Assembly: GCA_024364735.1 (NCBI GenBank)
Contig: JAGFNQ010000845.1
Span: 62,001 to 126,000, forward strand
Reading direction: 5' to 3'
From: Boesenbergia rotunda
Lineage: Eukaryota; Streptophyta; Magnoliopsida; Zingiberales; Zingiberaceae
DNA: 64,000 bases
In this document: positions 25,101 to 34,424 of the stretch, piece by piece
Layout of the letters: the number at the start of each line of letters is the position of its first letter
Position numbering within the stretch: the stretch's first letter is position 1
The notes under the pieces: generated by a model
The model's input: only the letters and a program-made list of their open reading frames with translations
The model's database searches: none
Told to the model about the DNA's origin: nothing
Made by a program: the position numbers and the translations under genes

Positions 25101-25865
25101 CGTTTTCTTTTAGTTCAGAGTATGTTTATCTGATAGTTCTATGCAAACATGGAGGTGACAATTCATGTCTTTTCTGTTACAAATTCTTCAACAAAGTTGT
25201 TAGATTACAATTTCCTGCTGCCATAAACATTCTATGTAGTTTTTTAGAAAATCAGCTTGAGTGTCTTTGATCAGTTAGCATGTTGCTTTACAAAGATCAA
25301 ATATCCAGCAATTATTACGGTTTTTGTCTTTGGTCTATGTTGACAGGCTCATGTAAGAGGTCATCAGGTAAGAAAGAAGTACAGAGAAATCTTATGGACT
25401 GTTAGTATCATCGAAAAGGTTATATTGCGGTGGCGTAGGAAAGGCGCTGGTCTACGTGGGTTTCGAGCTGAACCAGAAATGACTGATGAAGATGATGACG
25501 ACGTTGACATAGCTAAGATTTTCAGGAGGCAAAAGGTGGATGGAGCTATCGATGAGGCAGTTTCAAGGGTTCTATCAATGGTAGACTCGCCCGACGCAAG
25601 GCAGCAGTACCGGCGCATGCTTGAAAGATATCACAAAGCAAAGGTTTGTCAAGTAGACAATCAGATGCATGGATATATTTTGAATACAGATTCAATTTCT
25701 TCTCCATTTACCATCTAAATCTGGAACTTTCTTTGATCTTATCATGCTTCTAACTTGCTAGTTTTTCTCGTGCACGATTGACAGGCTGAATTGAGCAATT
25801 CAGATGAATCCGCAGCAGGATTTGAAGATGACTCTGAACTTGTCAATACCAACTTTCTCGACTGA
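12355..25865 (+). CDS. Calmodulin-binding transcription activator, CAMTA4-type
   Basis: This is a Ca2+/calmodulin-regulated nuclear transcription factor; CAMTAs bind CGCG-box promoters in stress and cold responses. I place 12 exons at 12355-12364, 12899-13024, 13119-13234, 17587-17675, 19151-19196, 19381-19891, 22287-22444, 22788-23246, 23558-24246, 24496-25093, 25347-25643 and 25785-25865. They total 3180 nt (1059 aa) with consistent phase and no internal stop. Domains: CG-1 DNA binding about 5-128 (FRKDGHAWRRKKDG, CYYAHGEQNPYFQRR); acidic, poorly conserved 130-500; TIG 506-573; ankyrin 693-800 (GWTALHWAA); IQ motifs near 848-867, 907-924 and 930-949; CaM-binding helix about 950-974 (VILRWRRKGAGLRGF). 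ATG 12355 gives MQHGFDI, like the short N-terminus of Arabidopsis CAMTA4. All introns are GT-AG except intron 8, which appears to use GC. Intron 3 (4.35 kb) carries a foldback element. Confidence 0.93.
13235..16195. other. CAMTA4 intron 3, left part
   Basis: No coding exon is detected. Near 13370-13470 there are three degenerate roughly 35-bp units containing CATTCCAC/CATTCCCCA...GTTTAGGAA. The rest is unremarkable AT-rich intron; short frames lack homology or splice context. Confidence 0.5.
16196..17256. mobile_element. 1.06-kb foldback element inside CAMTA4 intron 3
   Basis: The two halves (about 16196-16720 and 16730-17256) are reverse complements over nearly their whole length. Ends are GGGAAAAAGTGAAAAGG and, in complement, GGGCAAAAGTCAAAAGG. 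Flanks TTGTTTATA (16187-16195) and TTGTTTATG (17257-17265) form a 9-bp target duplication with one mismatch, pointing to a Mutator-type, or with 8 bp a hAT-type, nonautonomous element. The subterminal arms are filled with GTAGCAACTACGG / GTAGCAGCTAC repeats. No protein is encoded. Its transcript within the CAMTA4 pre-mRNA would form a long hairpin. Confidence 0.85.
17697..17751. repeat. (TA)n microsatellite in intron 4
   Basis: About 55 bp of TA repeats with one slip, just inside CAMTA4 intron 4, about 20 bp after the donor. Confidence 0.95.
17784..17956 (+). mobile_element. Au-like SINE with 17-bp TSD
   Basis: The roughly 170-bp body contains GCTGCCGCTAATGCGGGGTC, then TTGTACACAGTCTTACCTTG, then a tRNA B-box-like GACTTAAACCCATAACT, and ends TGTGCCAATGTTCTCTTTC. 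This resembles the widespread angiosperm Au SINE. Perfect flanking copies of CAAATGTTTTGGATTTT (17767-17783 and 17957-17973) are the long target duplication expected of target-primed reverse transcription. Confidence 0.8.
18411..18581 (+). mobile_element. Au-like SINE, second copy
   Basis: The same order of blocks as the copy at 17784: GAAGCTCCTGTCAATGTGGG, TCTATTGTACGCAGTTTTAC, CTCGAACTCGTGAC, and the end ACTCCCCTTC. No clear target duplication is visible, so this copy may be older. It lies in CAMTA4 intron 4. Confidence 0.7.
19892..20189. other. CAMTA4 intron 6, start
   Basis: AT-rich intron sequence with no exon or repeat that can be supported. Confidence 0.4.
20205..20370 (+). mobile_element. 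Au-like SINE, third copy, with 15-bp TSD
   Basis: The body includes GAAGCTTCTGCCAATGCAAG, TCTGTTATACGCAGTCTTAC, CTTGAACTTATGACCT and a degraded end CCAAGACCGCTTTC. Flanks AATTTAGGTAATAAA (20190-20204) and AATTTAGGTAATGAA (20371-20385) differ at one base. It lies in CAMTA4 intron 6. Confidence 0.78.
20386..22286. other. CAMTA4 intron 6, remainder
   Basis: No exon is detected. Simple repeats: (AC)n near 21896-21910, (CT)n at about 22123-22152 followed by (AT)n to about 22168. Short frames have no homology. Confidence 0.5.
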
Positions 25866-26780
25866 CCAACGCAGATCAAACATCTGACTTGACCATCTAG
25901 ATGAAGATGCATTTACGAGAATGTTAATACTTAACTTTCCGTATGATTTTATGGTATTTGACAGTTAGAGTTTGTTGTAAATTATTTAGACTGCTGTTGA
26001 TGCAAAACTAATGACACTGTCTGGCTTTGCTCATGAACAAACTGTCAGTAATTTTTCCCTCATAAATATTCCGGTGCTGCCCATTCCGGTGCCTGACCTA
26101 ACTTGTGTGGATCTGCCTCCCCTCGATCTGGACGGCAGAAGATGAGCCTCGTCGTCGCCTCGTGTTCTTCTCCCTTGGTGGTAAAACGATGATTCTTTCA
26201 TCCCATTATATGTCAAAATCTACGTGGAGGAAGTAAAGCACAGGATTTATTAGTCTAAACAATGTGATTAATGCATAAAGCAGAATAGGTATCTGACTTC
26301 GTTAAAATTTGACCCCAAATAACGCCTTGTAATAGAAGATGATGTTCTTCTCCCTTAATTTTCCTTTTAATTGTGAAAGTAGATAGGGAAGTAAAATTTC
26401 AGCTCAATCCAAATAATCCATTAAATTGGACTAGTTTAGTTCAATTTTTTTGTAAGCTTATTTTTTCTAAAAAATATTAATTATTTTAGTTAAATTAGTT
26501 TTATTTTAATTATGAATTTTAAAAAATAATTAAAATGTTTTTAATTAAATAATTAAAAATAAAAATCTTAAGATTTTTTTGACTGTTTAAAATATCAACT
26601 TTTATTAAAAGTTTTTTTAAAAAATAATTAAATTGATTTTTATTAATTTTATTTTTTCAGTTTTAATAATAAGAATCTCGATTATTATTATTATTATTAT
26701 TATTCATTTTACGTTCAGTCGGTTTAATTTTAATGGAATGTTCATAGTTTTATTTTAAAATATAAAAATAATGATACTTG
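25866..26780. other. CAMTA4 3' UTR and AT-rich spacer
   Basis: Sequence just after the CAMTA4 stop probably is its 3' UTR for a few hundred bases; no polyadenylation site can be fixed. From about 26340 the DNA is strongly AT-rich, with an (ATT)n run at about 26682-26704. Confidence 0.4.
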
Positions 26781-26789
26781 TATCGTTAG

Positions 26790-26938
26790 GTCACGAACCC
26801 GAAATCCTAGCAGTGACCTTCTCGTCCCGCGAAACCCTACTCCGGCGTTCGAAGGCGTCCCCACTCCGCGGCGTTCCGCCAAGGCGCGGCTTTCCCGACT
26901 CGCGATCGCGAAGAACCCTACGGCATTTTTCTTCACAG
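26790..26938 (+). promoter_or_regulatory. Putative noncoding first exon (5' UTR) for the PHF5A-like gene
   Basis: A short GC-rich island with the AACCCTA-type phrases common in plant leaders ends in TTCACAG followed by GTATTT, a good donor. The next convincing acceptor before the PHF5A start is CTCAATCAG near 34050. Plant PHF5A genes usually have an intronless CDS preceded by a leader intron, so this exon would create an intron of about 7.1 kb. Inference only: no transcript evidence, and the exon could belong to another transcript. Confidence 0.4.
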
Positions 26939-28185
26939 GTATTTATTTGATTAACAGCAAGATTTTGGGATTTTGTTTATCCAGCACAGATCCGTTTCTG
27001 TCTGATTGGTCGTCGTGGAACCTAGACCTTGAACGGTTGTTTATTTTCCCCATGAAAGACCGTGTTTTTAAGCTGAGCATTTCTCCTTGTTTTCTTCCTT
27101 GGATTTCTCCTTGTTTTCTTCCTTTGAGCTGGACTCCCCAACCGATGACGAGGTCCGTTCTGCCAATGTGGTCGCAGCTGCCACACATGTGGTGTCAGGG
27201 AATTGTACAAACCCTGGCGCGGGAAGCTTCCAAGTGTACGACCGCCCGGCCCGATCGGCCCACAAGGTGTTCGGGCTATCGCCGATCGACGGCCATGGAG
27301 TCGCTTCTTTCGCGAAACCTCGGATGAAGTTCCCCCGGTCGAGAAACTCGGTAGGGGTTTCCCCTTAGTCGGGAAACATTGGGCGACGTCCCCATTGGTC
27401 GGGAGACATGGTCGGGATTTCCCTCATTCGGGAAATATGGCTACGGGCTCGGCGTCTCATGACCGACCCTGGGCGATCTTGCCTGACCTGGTTGCTTATT
27501 TGATCGAGTTGCCCTCCGGCTGAAATTGGCCTTGGGGACTGACCCAAGTGAGGTCCTCCAGCCCGAGTCTTCTTCGAGCTGAGCCCCAGCCCATTGGGCC
27601 GATTATAGTCCCGCCCCTGAGGGTCGGCAACTTTGGGGCCGACTTGTCATCCCCTTCTGCCACGACTGCCAGACCGCCGCCCTGCCAGCTATGACCAGAT
27701 CATATACTATATTCCTAGATCTGGGCTTGTTTGTTTTAGCATTGTCCTGTTGCCCTTTTGTACTTACAGCAAAGCTATTGAGTATGACAATGAATGCATT
27801 TTATGTAATTTCCTTAACTCAGTGATCATGTAGTTTTGATTTAGTTAAGTTCTGTTTTGTTCTTGCTAGTTTGCTTCTTACTCTGAAATAATGATGTATC
27901 CATTGATGTCCATATTATTACTTTGATATTTCCCTACCAACTATCTCTTGGTCAGGGATAATGCTAAATCTTGCAACTTGTAAGTTGAACCTAAAAGACT
28001 TAAGGAATCATTTTTAAAATGCCTCCTAGCTGGATGAAAGATTCACAGCAGTATGGCAATTTGGAAGACAGCATTTTCTTTGCTTGTGTTTCATTTGTCT
28101 AATCTGCATTTTTGAGCCTTTTTATTCTTCTTTATCTTTATTATCAGGCTCAACTAACAGTACAGCCAAGCAAACAAGAACAATC
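26939..28185. other. Probable leader intron, GC-rich repeat-like segment
   Basis: Between about 27080 and 27680 the DNA turns GC-rich with repeated GTCGGGAAAC/GTCGGGAGAC/TTCGGGAAAT units (27330-27440). Overlapping short frames occur on both strands, without a protein family I can name. It looks like a retroelement fragment. The remainder is ordinary AT-rich sequence. Confidence 0.4.
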
Positions 28186-28914
28186 TTTATGACTTCACAT
28201 GCAACAGGATACACACAACTCCAAAATAACTAAGTTACTGTCCACACATGTAGAAATCAGCACAACCACCAAACCAGAACAAAACAGCCAAGCAAACAAG
28301 TGCAGGCCTCCAATAGCAACAAATTACCCAAATTCAGAAACAAACAAACATATCCAAGATCTTTTTGTATGTAGAAGATTCAAAGCAAACCCAATTACAA
28401 CCCAATCCTAGCTCACCAATCTCAAAATTAGTAGAAATCTAGGGGGGTAGTAAACAGGGCAATCTACCTCAAAACTTGAGAATGCGATGTTTAGAGGTGA
28501 ATTCATCTCCAATTCAAGCTACTTTCATCTTCAATTCAAATTGCTAAAGTCTTAGTTTTTCCTGTGAATGAGAAGGCAATGTTGGAAATTTAATTAATTA
28601 TCGAGGTTTTTTTTGTCAATCCGAATCAATCCATTGTATCAACGTCTGAATGTAATGCAAATTAACAAAGTGCTCATGCATTGTTGTGGGCGTTCTCTAA
28701 GTAAGGGGCACTTTGCTAATTTGCATTACATTCAGACATTGCTATAATGGATTGATTCTGATTGACAAAAAAAACCTCGATAATTAATTAAGTTTCCAAG
28801 AACCAAGACTTTAGCAAGTTGAATTGAAAATGCGAGTAGCAGCGTGAATTGGAGATGAGTTCACCCCTGAACATTGCCTTCTAAAGTTTTGTGGTAGATT
28901 GCCTGGTTATCACG

Positions 28915-28953
<39 letters not shown>

Positions 28954-29182
28954 TCCCCAATTTGAGTTGGTGAGCTAGGATTGGGTTTTGCTTTGAATCT
29001 TTTACGTACAAAAAGATCTTGGATATGCTTGTTTGTTCCTGAATTTGGGTAATTTGTTGCTGTTGGAGACCTGCACTTGGCTATTTTGTTCTGGTTTGAT
29101 GATTGTGCTGATTTCTACATGTGTGGACAGTAGCTTAGTTATTCTGGAGTTGTGTGTATCCTGTTGCATGTGAAATCATAAA
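28186..29182. mobile_element. 1-kb hairpin (inverted repeat) element
   Basis: The left arm (28186 to about 28685) and right arm (about 28690-29182) are near-perfect reverse complements. Outer strings are TTTATGACTTCACATGCAAC and TTGCATGTGAAATCATAAA. The turn lies around AACAAAGTGCTCATG...GGGGCACTTTGC. It has no coding capacity. The right arm has a run of 36 C at 28915-28950 where the left arm has only 6 G (near 28441). Confidence 0.85.
28915..28950. repeat. Poly(C) tract of 36
   Basis: An uninterrupted homopolymer in the right arm of the hairpin. Such a C run is rare in plant DNA and is a plausible site of replication slippage or of sequencing/assembly error. Confidence 0.95.
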
Positions 29183-29959
29183 GCATTAGGGTGGTTGGTG
29201 TTTTATTGCAACTTTTTCAATGGAAAGAGTTACCATAAATTCAATAAACGTGATGCACAACTATGAAGGTTGCAAGGGATGTAGGATCAAGTTGTTGAGG
29301 TTATAGAAATGGAACAAAACAGATCTCCCCTCGAATGTCAAACTCATGAGTACAAGGCAAATGTGATGCAATATGTAGCAACCACAGACCAGTAACTTTG
29401 TGAGGTCGCTTGTGTTGAGGAAACTTAGCTGATTGGTGCAAAGGTAGTTGGTTGCGCATGATGATAAAGAAATGGAGTCAAAATCATAATGGCGGAGTGC
29501 TTGAAGAAGATGGATGTGTGCATTATTGGTGGTGGTTTATAATGTGCTAGGTGAATGGTAGTTGTGGTGATGAGTTGAGCAGTTCTATGTTTGAGAAGAA
29601 GGAAAATGATGTGCATAAACAGGTTTCCGTCTTCTGCTCAATGGAAACAATTTGAGTCTGTGATTTCAGGCAAAGAAACACAATAACAATGACACTAAAG
29701 TTTGTATGATTTTGCCTCGCATACGAGAAGGACACAGAACATAGATTGCGTGATTGGATATGATTACAAGATTCCAAACCATGCACCATTGATTGCTTAC
29801 ACATCATATCGTCTGCTAATAAGAATAGTAGTCTAAGTCAATTAAGCAGTGTCAAAGTCCAGTTTTCTTCTTTCAATTCTGCAGCCAAAATTCACATACG
29901 AGTACTTTTGCATGTATTTTGATCATATACACGAAGTGTAAGTCTAACATTTTAGTTTT
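29183..29959. other. AT-rich spacer or intron, no gene seen
   Basis: Short reverse-strand frames (29425-29616, 29547-29807) lack homology and splice context. Nothing can be supported apart from the TSD of the gypsy element at 29960-29964. Confidence 0.45.
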
Positions 29960-29964
29960 GTTTC

Positions 29965-30457
29965 TAATGCAGGAGGGGATCCAAAATAATATTCAGATTT
30001 ATATATTTAGGATTTTTTTTAATTGGTTATATATTTTTATTTAGTTTGTTCATAAATCTTAGGAAACCAAGTCTTGTTGGATTTTTTTAATTGATTATAT
30101 ATTTTTGTTTAGTCTGTTCCTAAATCTTAGGAAACTAAGTTTTGTTGGTTAAATTTGTTCCTAAAATTTAGGAGACTAAGTCTGGTTGGTTTAGAGTTTT
30201 TTTAGGGATATGAGTGTTATATAAACTCATGCTTATATGATGTTTAGGACAGGTTTTTTAGATATTGAATCAATTTGCTTCGATTAAGCCACGTTACGGC
30301 TATATCTCTATTTTTTCTCTTCTCGCTCTTGTTTTTCTCAATAAGGTTTAAGCCCAGTTTTGGCTACTCCTTATCTCGTTATTACTTTCTTACTTTTTTC
30401 TCGTAAATCCCTCTGAAACTTCTCGCCCCAGAATAATCTATATTCTACCCGGCGTCA
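29965..30457 (+). repeat. 5' LTR of gypsy element
   Basis: A 493-bp direct repeat of 33396-33898. It contains an internal duplication of a TTTTTTAATTGGTTATATATTT phrase, and TATATAAACTCATGCTTA near 30216 as a candidate TATA region. Confidence 0.9.
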
Positions 30458-30459
30458 GT

Positions 30460-30471
30460 TGGTATCAGAGC
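30460..30471 (+). other. Primer binding site, gypsy element
   Basis: TGGTATCAGAGC lies two bases after the 5' LTR; iMet tRNA type. Confidence 0.9.
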
Positions 30472-30484
30472 TCATTAAGATCCA

Positions 30485-32131
30485 ATGGAGGGTCATCGTG
30501 GACGTGGTCATGGTCGCAACAGGCAGGTTCCGATTGAGGAAGCCCAGCACCGTGATCGTAGTATCCAAGATATAATGATGATTGAAGATTTACAGAAGCA
30601 AGTTGCGGAATTAACCCAGCGTTTGGCAGCGCGGGATCTTGAAGATCGTGAGATCTCTGATGGTAACTCTGAGTCTCTTTTCAAGAACCCGTATCATCGT
30701 CGTGTTACATATCGGGAACACCATGGTCGAGAGGAACGATTTGGAGACTTTGGTTTTCAAGTGGATCTTCCTGATTTTTTTGGCACATTACAAGCGGAAA
30801 GTTTCGTTGATTGGATCAACGAAGTAGAGAGGATTTTTGAATATAAAGAAGTACCTGATCACATCAAAGTAAAGTTGGTCGTTATCAAGTTAAAAGGTCG
30901 AGCTTCAGCATGGTGGGAGCAACTTCGACGATCACGGGAGAGACAAGGTAAATCCAAAATCACTGATTGGGAAAAAATGAAGAAACTAATGAGAACACAA
31001 TTTCTTCCCTTCAGCTACACCCAAACATTGTATCAACGACTCCATACCTTGAGGCAAGGAGCTAGAACCGTTGACGACTATACAGAGGAATTCTATCAGC
31101 TTATTGCTCGGAATGATTTGTCTGAGACCGAGGAGCAGATGGTAGCGCGATATTTAGTGGGATTACGTCAACCCTTACAAGACACCCTGAGCCTTCACTC
31201 ACTCTGGACCATTTCGGAAGCCTATCAGCGAGCCTTGACAGTTGAAAAACAACTAAACCGAAGATCGACGACTAGGAGCGATCAAAACAATCAAGTTGTT
31301 CGCCCTCAAGAGCCGCGCCTTTCTCAGCAGCCACCACAAGGTAACCCTAAGACCACTATCAAGTGTTTTCGATGTGGTGAACAGGGGCATCGAGCTTCGG
31401 AGTGTAAAAGATTCCCAGATCAAAAAAACAAAACTCTACTAGTTGAGGAAGACATAGAGGATGAACTCGAACAGATTGATGAGCCGATTTATGATGACTA
31501 TATTGATGACGAGGTTTTTTATGGCGATGGTCATGAGACTCTCATCGTACGCAAGAGCCTACTGGTCCCTAAGGAAGAATCTGAAGATGATTGGCTGAGA
31601 ACCATCTTTCACACGACGTGCACGGTTGCAGACAAAGTTTGCAAGATGATCATTGATAGTGGAAGCTATGAAAATATTGTATCCGAAGAAGTTGTTCAAA
31701 AGCTACAGTTGAAGACAGATCATCATCCAAAATCCTACAAGTTATCATGGCTAAGTAAAGGAAGTGAGGTAACCGTAGATAGGAGGTGTCTTTTATCTTT
31801 TTCTATTGGCAGTAAGTATTATGATCGAACATGGTGTGATGTTGTGTCAATGGACGCATGTCACGTATTGTTGGGACGACCGTGGCAATATGATCGCAGC
31901 GTCATTCATGATGGGCGGAAGAACACATGCACCCTCAGCATCAAAGGGAGGAACATCGTATTGGCTCCTCGACGAGAAGGAACCCCTTCAAATTTGGTAA
32001 CCAATAATTCTACACTACTTTCTATGCCCAGATTTTTTAATGAGATGAAGCACATAGATGTAGTCTATGCTTTGCTTCCTTTCAAAAGCAATGTAATAGA
32101 CCCGGACTCGGATCTACCAGCTGAAGTGTAA
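30485..32131 (+). CDS. Gypsy gag plus aspartic protease-like segment
   Basis: An intact 548-codon frame starting 25 bp after the LTR end. The N-terminus is Arg/Gly-rich. Residues about 90-260 are a retrotransposon gag domain (FVDWINEVERIFEY, SAWWEQLRRSR, QGARTVDDYTEEFYQL). The zinc knuckle CFRCGEQGHRASEC is near 297-310. A pepsin-like protease segment with MIIDSGSYENIVSEE follows near 395. The stop TAA at 32129 is in frame with the RT downstream, so gag-pol was once continuous here. Codon use and length look normal for gag. Confidence 0.88.
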   Translation: MEGHRGRGHGRNRQVPIEEAQHRDRSIQDIMMIEDLQKQVAELTQRLAARDLEDREISDGNSESLFKNPYHRRVTYREHHGREERFGDFGFQVDLPDFFGTLQAESFVDWINEVERIFEYKEVPDHIKVKLVVIKLKGRASAWWEQLRRSRERQGKSKITDWEKMKKLMRTQFLPFSYTQTLYQRLHTLRQGARTVDDYTEEFYQLIARNDLSETEEQMVARYLVGLRQPLQDTLSLHSLWTISEAYQRALTVEKQLNRRSTTRSDQNNQVVRPQEPRLSQQPPQGNPKTTIKCFRCGEQGHRASECKRFPDQKNKTLLVEEDIEDELEQIDEPIYDDYIDDEVFYGDGHETLIVRKSLLVPKEESEDDWLRTIFHTTCTVADKVCKMIIDSGSYENIVSEEVVQKLQLKTDHHPKSYKLSWLSKGSEVTVDRRCLLSFSIGSKYYDRTWCDVVSMDACHVLLGRPWQYDRSVIHDGRKNTCTLSIKGRNIVLAPRREGTPSNLVTNNSTLLSMPRFFNEMKHIDVVYALLPFKSNVIDPDSDLPAEV

Positions 32132-33361
32132 CAACTCCTATCAGACTTCGTTGAGTTGATAGTCGAAGACCTTCCTCCAGGACTTCCCCCTATGAGAGAT
32201 ATTCAACACCAAATTGATCTCGTCCCGGGGTCAAGCTTGCCTAACCGATCGACATACTGTCTTAACCCTAAGGATGCCGAAGAGCTATAACGACAAGTTA
32301 TGGAGCTATTGAGACAAAGCTATATTCGCGAGAGTATGAGCCCCTGTGCATTCCCTGCCCTACTTATACCAAAGAAAGACGGTTCATGGCGCATGTGTGT
32401 TGATAGCCGAGCTATCAACAAAATCACGGTGAAGAGTGGATACCACCAGATTCGAATCAAGCCAGGAAATAAATGGAAGACAGTTTTCAAGACACAACAT
32501 GGGTTGTACGAGTGGATGGTCATGCCTTTTGGACTGTCCCATGCCCCCAGCACATTCATGAGATTCATGCATCAGGTCTTGCAGCCTTTCCTAGGAAGAT
32601 TCGTAGTTGTATACTTTGACGACATCCTTATTTATAGTCCGACGAGGGCTTTACACCATGATCACTTCCGAACTATTTTTGAGAAGCTAAAGGCGGAATC
32701 CTTGTTCGTCAACAAAAGGAAGTGTTCTTTTTTCACGACTACAGTTTCTTTTCTTGGATTTATAGTCTCTACTAAGGGTGTCCGTGCAGATCCATCAAAG
32801 ATAGAGGCAATCTTAGAGTGACCACAGCCAAAAACCATTCATGACGTCCGAAGTTTCCATGGATTGGCCTCTTTCTATCGCCGTTTCATTCAGAACTTTA
32901 GTACCTTAATTGCTCCTATAATTGAGTGCCTCAAGGAGCGCGAATTCAAGTGGAGTGAAGCAGCTATGACTAGTTTTCAGCTGGTGAAACAAAAGATGAC
33001 CGAAGCACCTGTTCTAGCACTTCCAGATTTCGACAAACTGTTCGAAGTAAACTGTGACGCATCTAGCATTGACATTGGTAGTGTTCTAAGTCAATCAGGA
33101 CGCCCTATTGCCTTCTTCAGTGAGAAACTATCTGGTGCAAAGAAAAATTATTCTACCTATGACCTGGAATTCTATGTTATTGTGCAATCCTTAAAGCATT
33201 GACGCCATTATCTCGTGCAGAAGGAATTTATCTTATTCACAGATTATGAGGCTTTGAAGTACATCAACGGTCAACATGAGTTGAGTAGTCGACACGTTAA
33301 GTGGGTAAATTACTTGTAGGAGTTCACCTTTACGCTGAATCATCAATCAGGGAGACGCTGA
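32132..33361 (+). pseudogene. Gypsy RT and RNase H remnant
   Basis: It continues the gag frame, with stops at 32288, 32819, 33200, 33317 and 33359. RT motifs present: LIPKKDGSWRMCVDSRAINK, MPFGLSHAPSTFMR, and YFDDILIYS (the catalytic DD pair). The block between RAINKITV and SGYHQIRIK is missing; family members have about 25-30 residues there, including the first catalytic Asp, so this RT could not work. RNase H begins at LFEVNCDASSIDIGSVLSQ and is cut short. Integrase is absent, and the sequence runs straight into the 3' LTR. Confidence 0.88.
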
Positions 33362-33395
33362 ACTCGAGGTCGAGTTCTCTTCAACTCCGGGAGAC

Positions 33396-33898
33396 TGATG
33401 CAGGAGGAGATCCAAAATAATATTCAAATTTATATATTTAGGGTTTTTTTAATTGGTTATATATTTTTATTTAGTTTGTTCCTAAATCTTAAGAAACCAA
33501 GTCTTGTTGGGTTTTTTTAATTGGTTATATATTTTTGTTTACTCTGTTCCTAAATCTTAGGAAACTAAGTTTTGTTGGTTAAATTTGTTCCTAAAATTTA
33601 GGAGACTAAGTCTGGTTGGTTTAGAGTTTTTTTAGGGATATGAGTGCTATATAAACTCATGCTTAGATGATGTTTAGGACATGTTTTTTAGATATTGAAT
33701 CAATTTGCTTCGATTAAGTCACGTTACGGCTATATCTCTATTTTTTCTCTTTTCGCTCTTGTTTTTCTCAATAAGGTTTAAGTCCAGTTTTGGCTACTCC
33801 TTATCTTGTTATTACTTTCTTACTTTTTTTCTCGTAAATTCCTCTGTAATTTTTCGTCCCAGAATAATCTATATTCTGTCCGGCGTCAGTTTCTTAGT
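33396..33898 (+). repeat. 3' LTR of gypsy element
   Basis: A 503-bp copy starting TGATGCAGGAGG and ending CCGGCGTCA. It is nearly identical to the 5' LTR with a few substitutions and small indels, followed by the TSD GTTTC. Confidence 0.92.
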
Positions 33899-34091
33899 GA
33901 TATATTATCTTCACAGATATGCCCAATATAATCCAAAATGCATCCGGAATCCAACTAGTGCCTTATCTTTCAGCATATGATCTTAATTAAGAATTTAAGG
34001 CCGTAGTTTCTTAAAATAAACACTAGTAATTGTATTTGTTGCCTCAATCAGGTACAGAGGAAGAGTGCTACTAGGCTAGTGCACAAGGTTC

Positions 34092-34424
34092 ATGGCGAAG
34101 CACCATCCTGATCTCATTATGTGCCGGAAGCAGCCAGGGATAGCAATTGGCCGCCTGTGCGAGAAGGACGATGGGAAGTGCGTTGTATGTGATTCATATG
34201 TCCGCCCGTGTACACTTGTGCGCATTTGCGATGAATGCAACTACGGTTCCTTCCAAGGAAGGTGTGTTATATGCGGCGGAGTCGGAATTTCTGATGCTTA
34301 CTATTGCAAAGAATGCACGCTGCAGGAGAAAGACCGTGATGGGTGCCCCAAGATTGTCAATCTTGGAAGTGCCAAGACGGATCTCTTTTATGAAAGGAAA
34401 AAGTATGGATTTAAGAAGCGTTGA
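34092..34424 (+). CDS. PHF5A: PHF5A/Rds3-like SF3b splicing factor subunit
   Basis: This is a small Zn-binding subunit of the SF3b complex of the U2 snRNP, which helps recognise the branch point in the nucleus. The 110-aa frame from MAKHHPDLIMC to KYGFKKR is full length for the family. It has the expected Cys pattern at residues 11, 23, 30, 33, 40, 46, 49, 58, 61, 72, 75 and 85, mostly CxxC pairs that hold zinc in a knotted fold. There is no intron in the coding part. An acceptor-like CTCAATCAG sits about 40 bp upstream, suggesting a leader intron. The nearest upstream neighbour is the gypsy 3' LTR (ends 33898). The short overlapping + frame at 34147-34449 is a shadow. Confidence 0.97.
   Translation: MAKHHPDLIMCRKQPGIAIGRLCEKDDGKCVVCDSYVRPCTLVRICDECNYGSFQGRCVICGGVGISDAYYCKECTLQEKDRDGCPKIVNLGSAKTDLFYERKKYGFKKR

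Larger units (their letters stand above)
29965..33898 (+). mobile_element. Internally deleted Ty3/gypsy retrotransposon
   Basis: LTRs at 29965-30457 and 33396-33898 end GGCGTCA; the 3' copy starts TGATGCAGGAG and the 5' copy TAATGCAGGAG. The flanking duplication GTTTC is at 29960-29964 and 33899-33903. An iMet-type primer site lies at 30460-30471. Gag, protease, part of RT and part of RNase H lie in one frame broken by stops. The rest of RNase H and all of integrase are gone, so the 3.9-kb element is defective. The gag resembles chromovirus-type elements. It lies 194 bp upstream of the PHF5A-like start codon. Confidence 0.93.

Noticed and set aside
27087..27523. Overlapping GC-rich frames that might be a gene
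   Set aside because: Open frames occur on both strands with no recognisable domain; the stretch has repeated GTCGGGAAAC units and looks like TE sequence.
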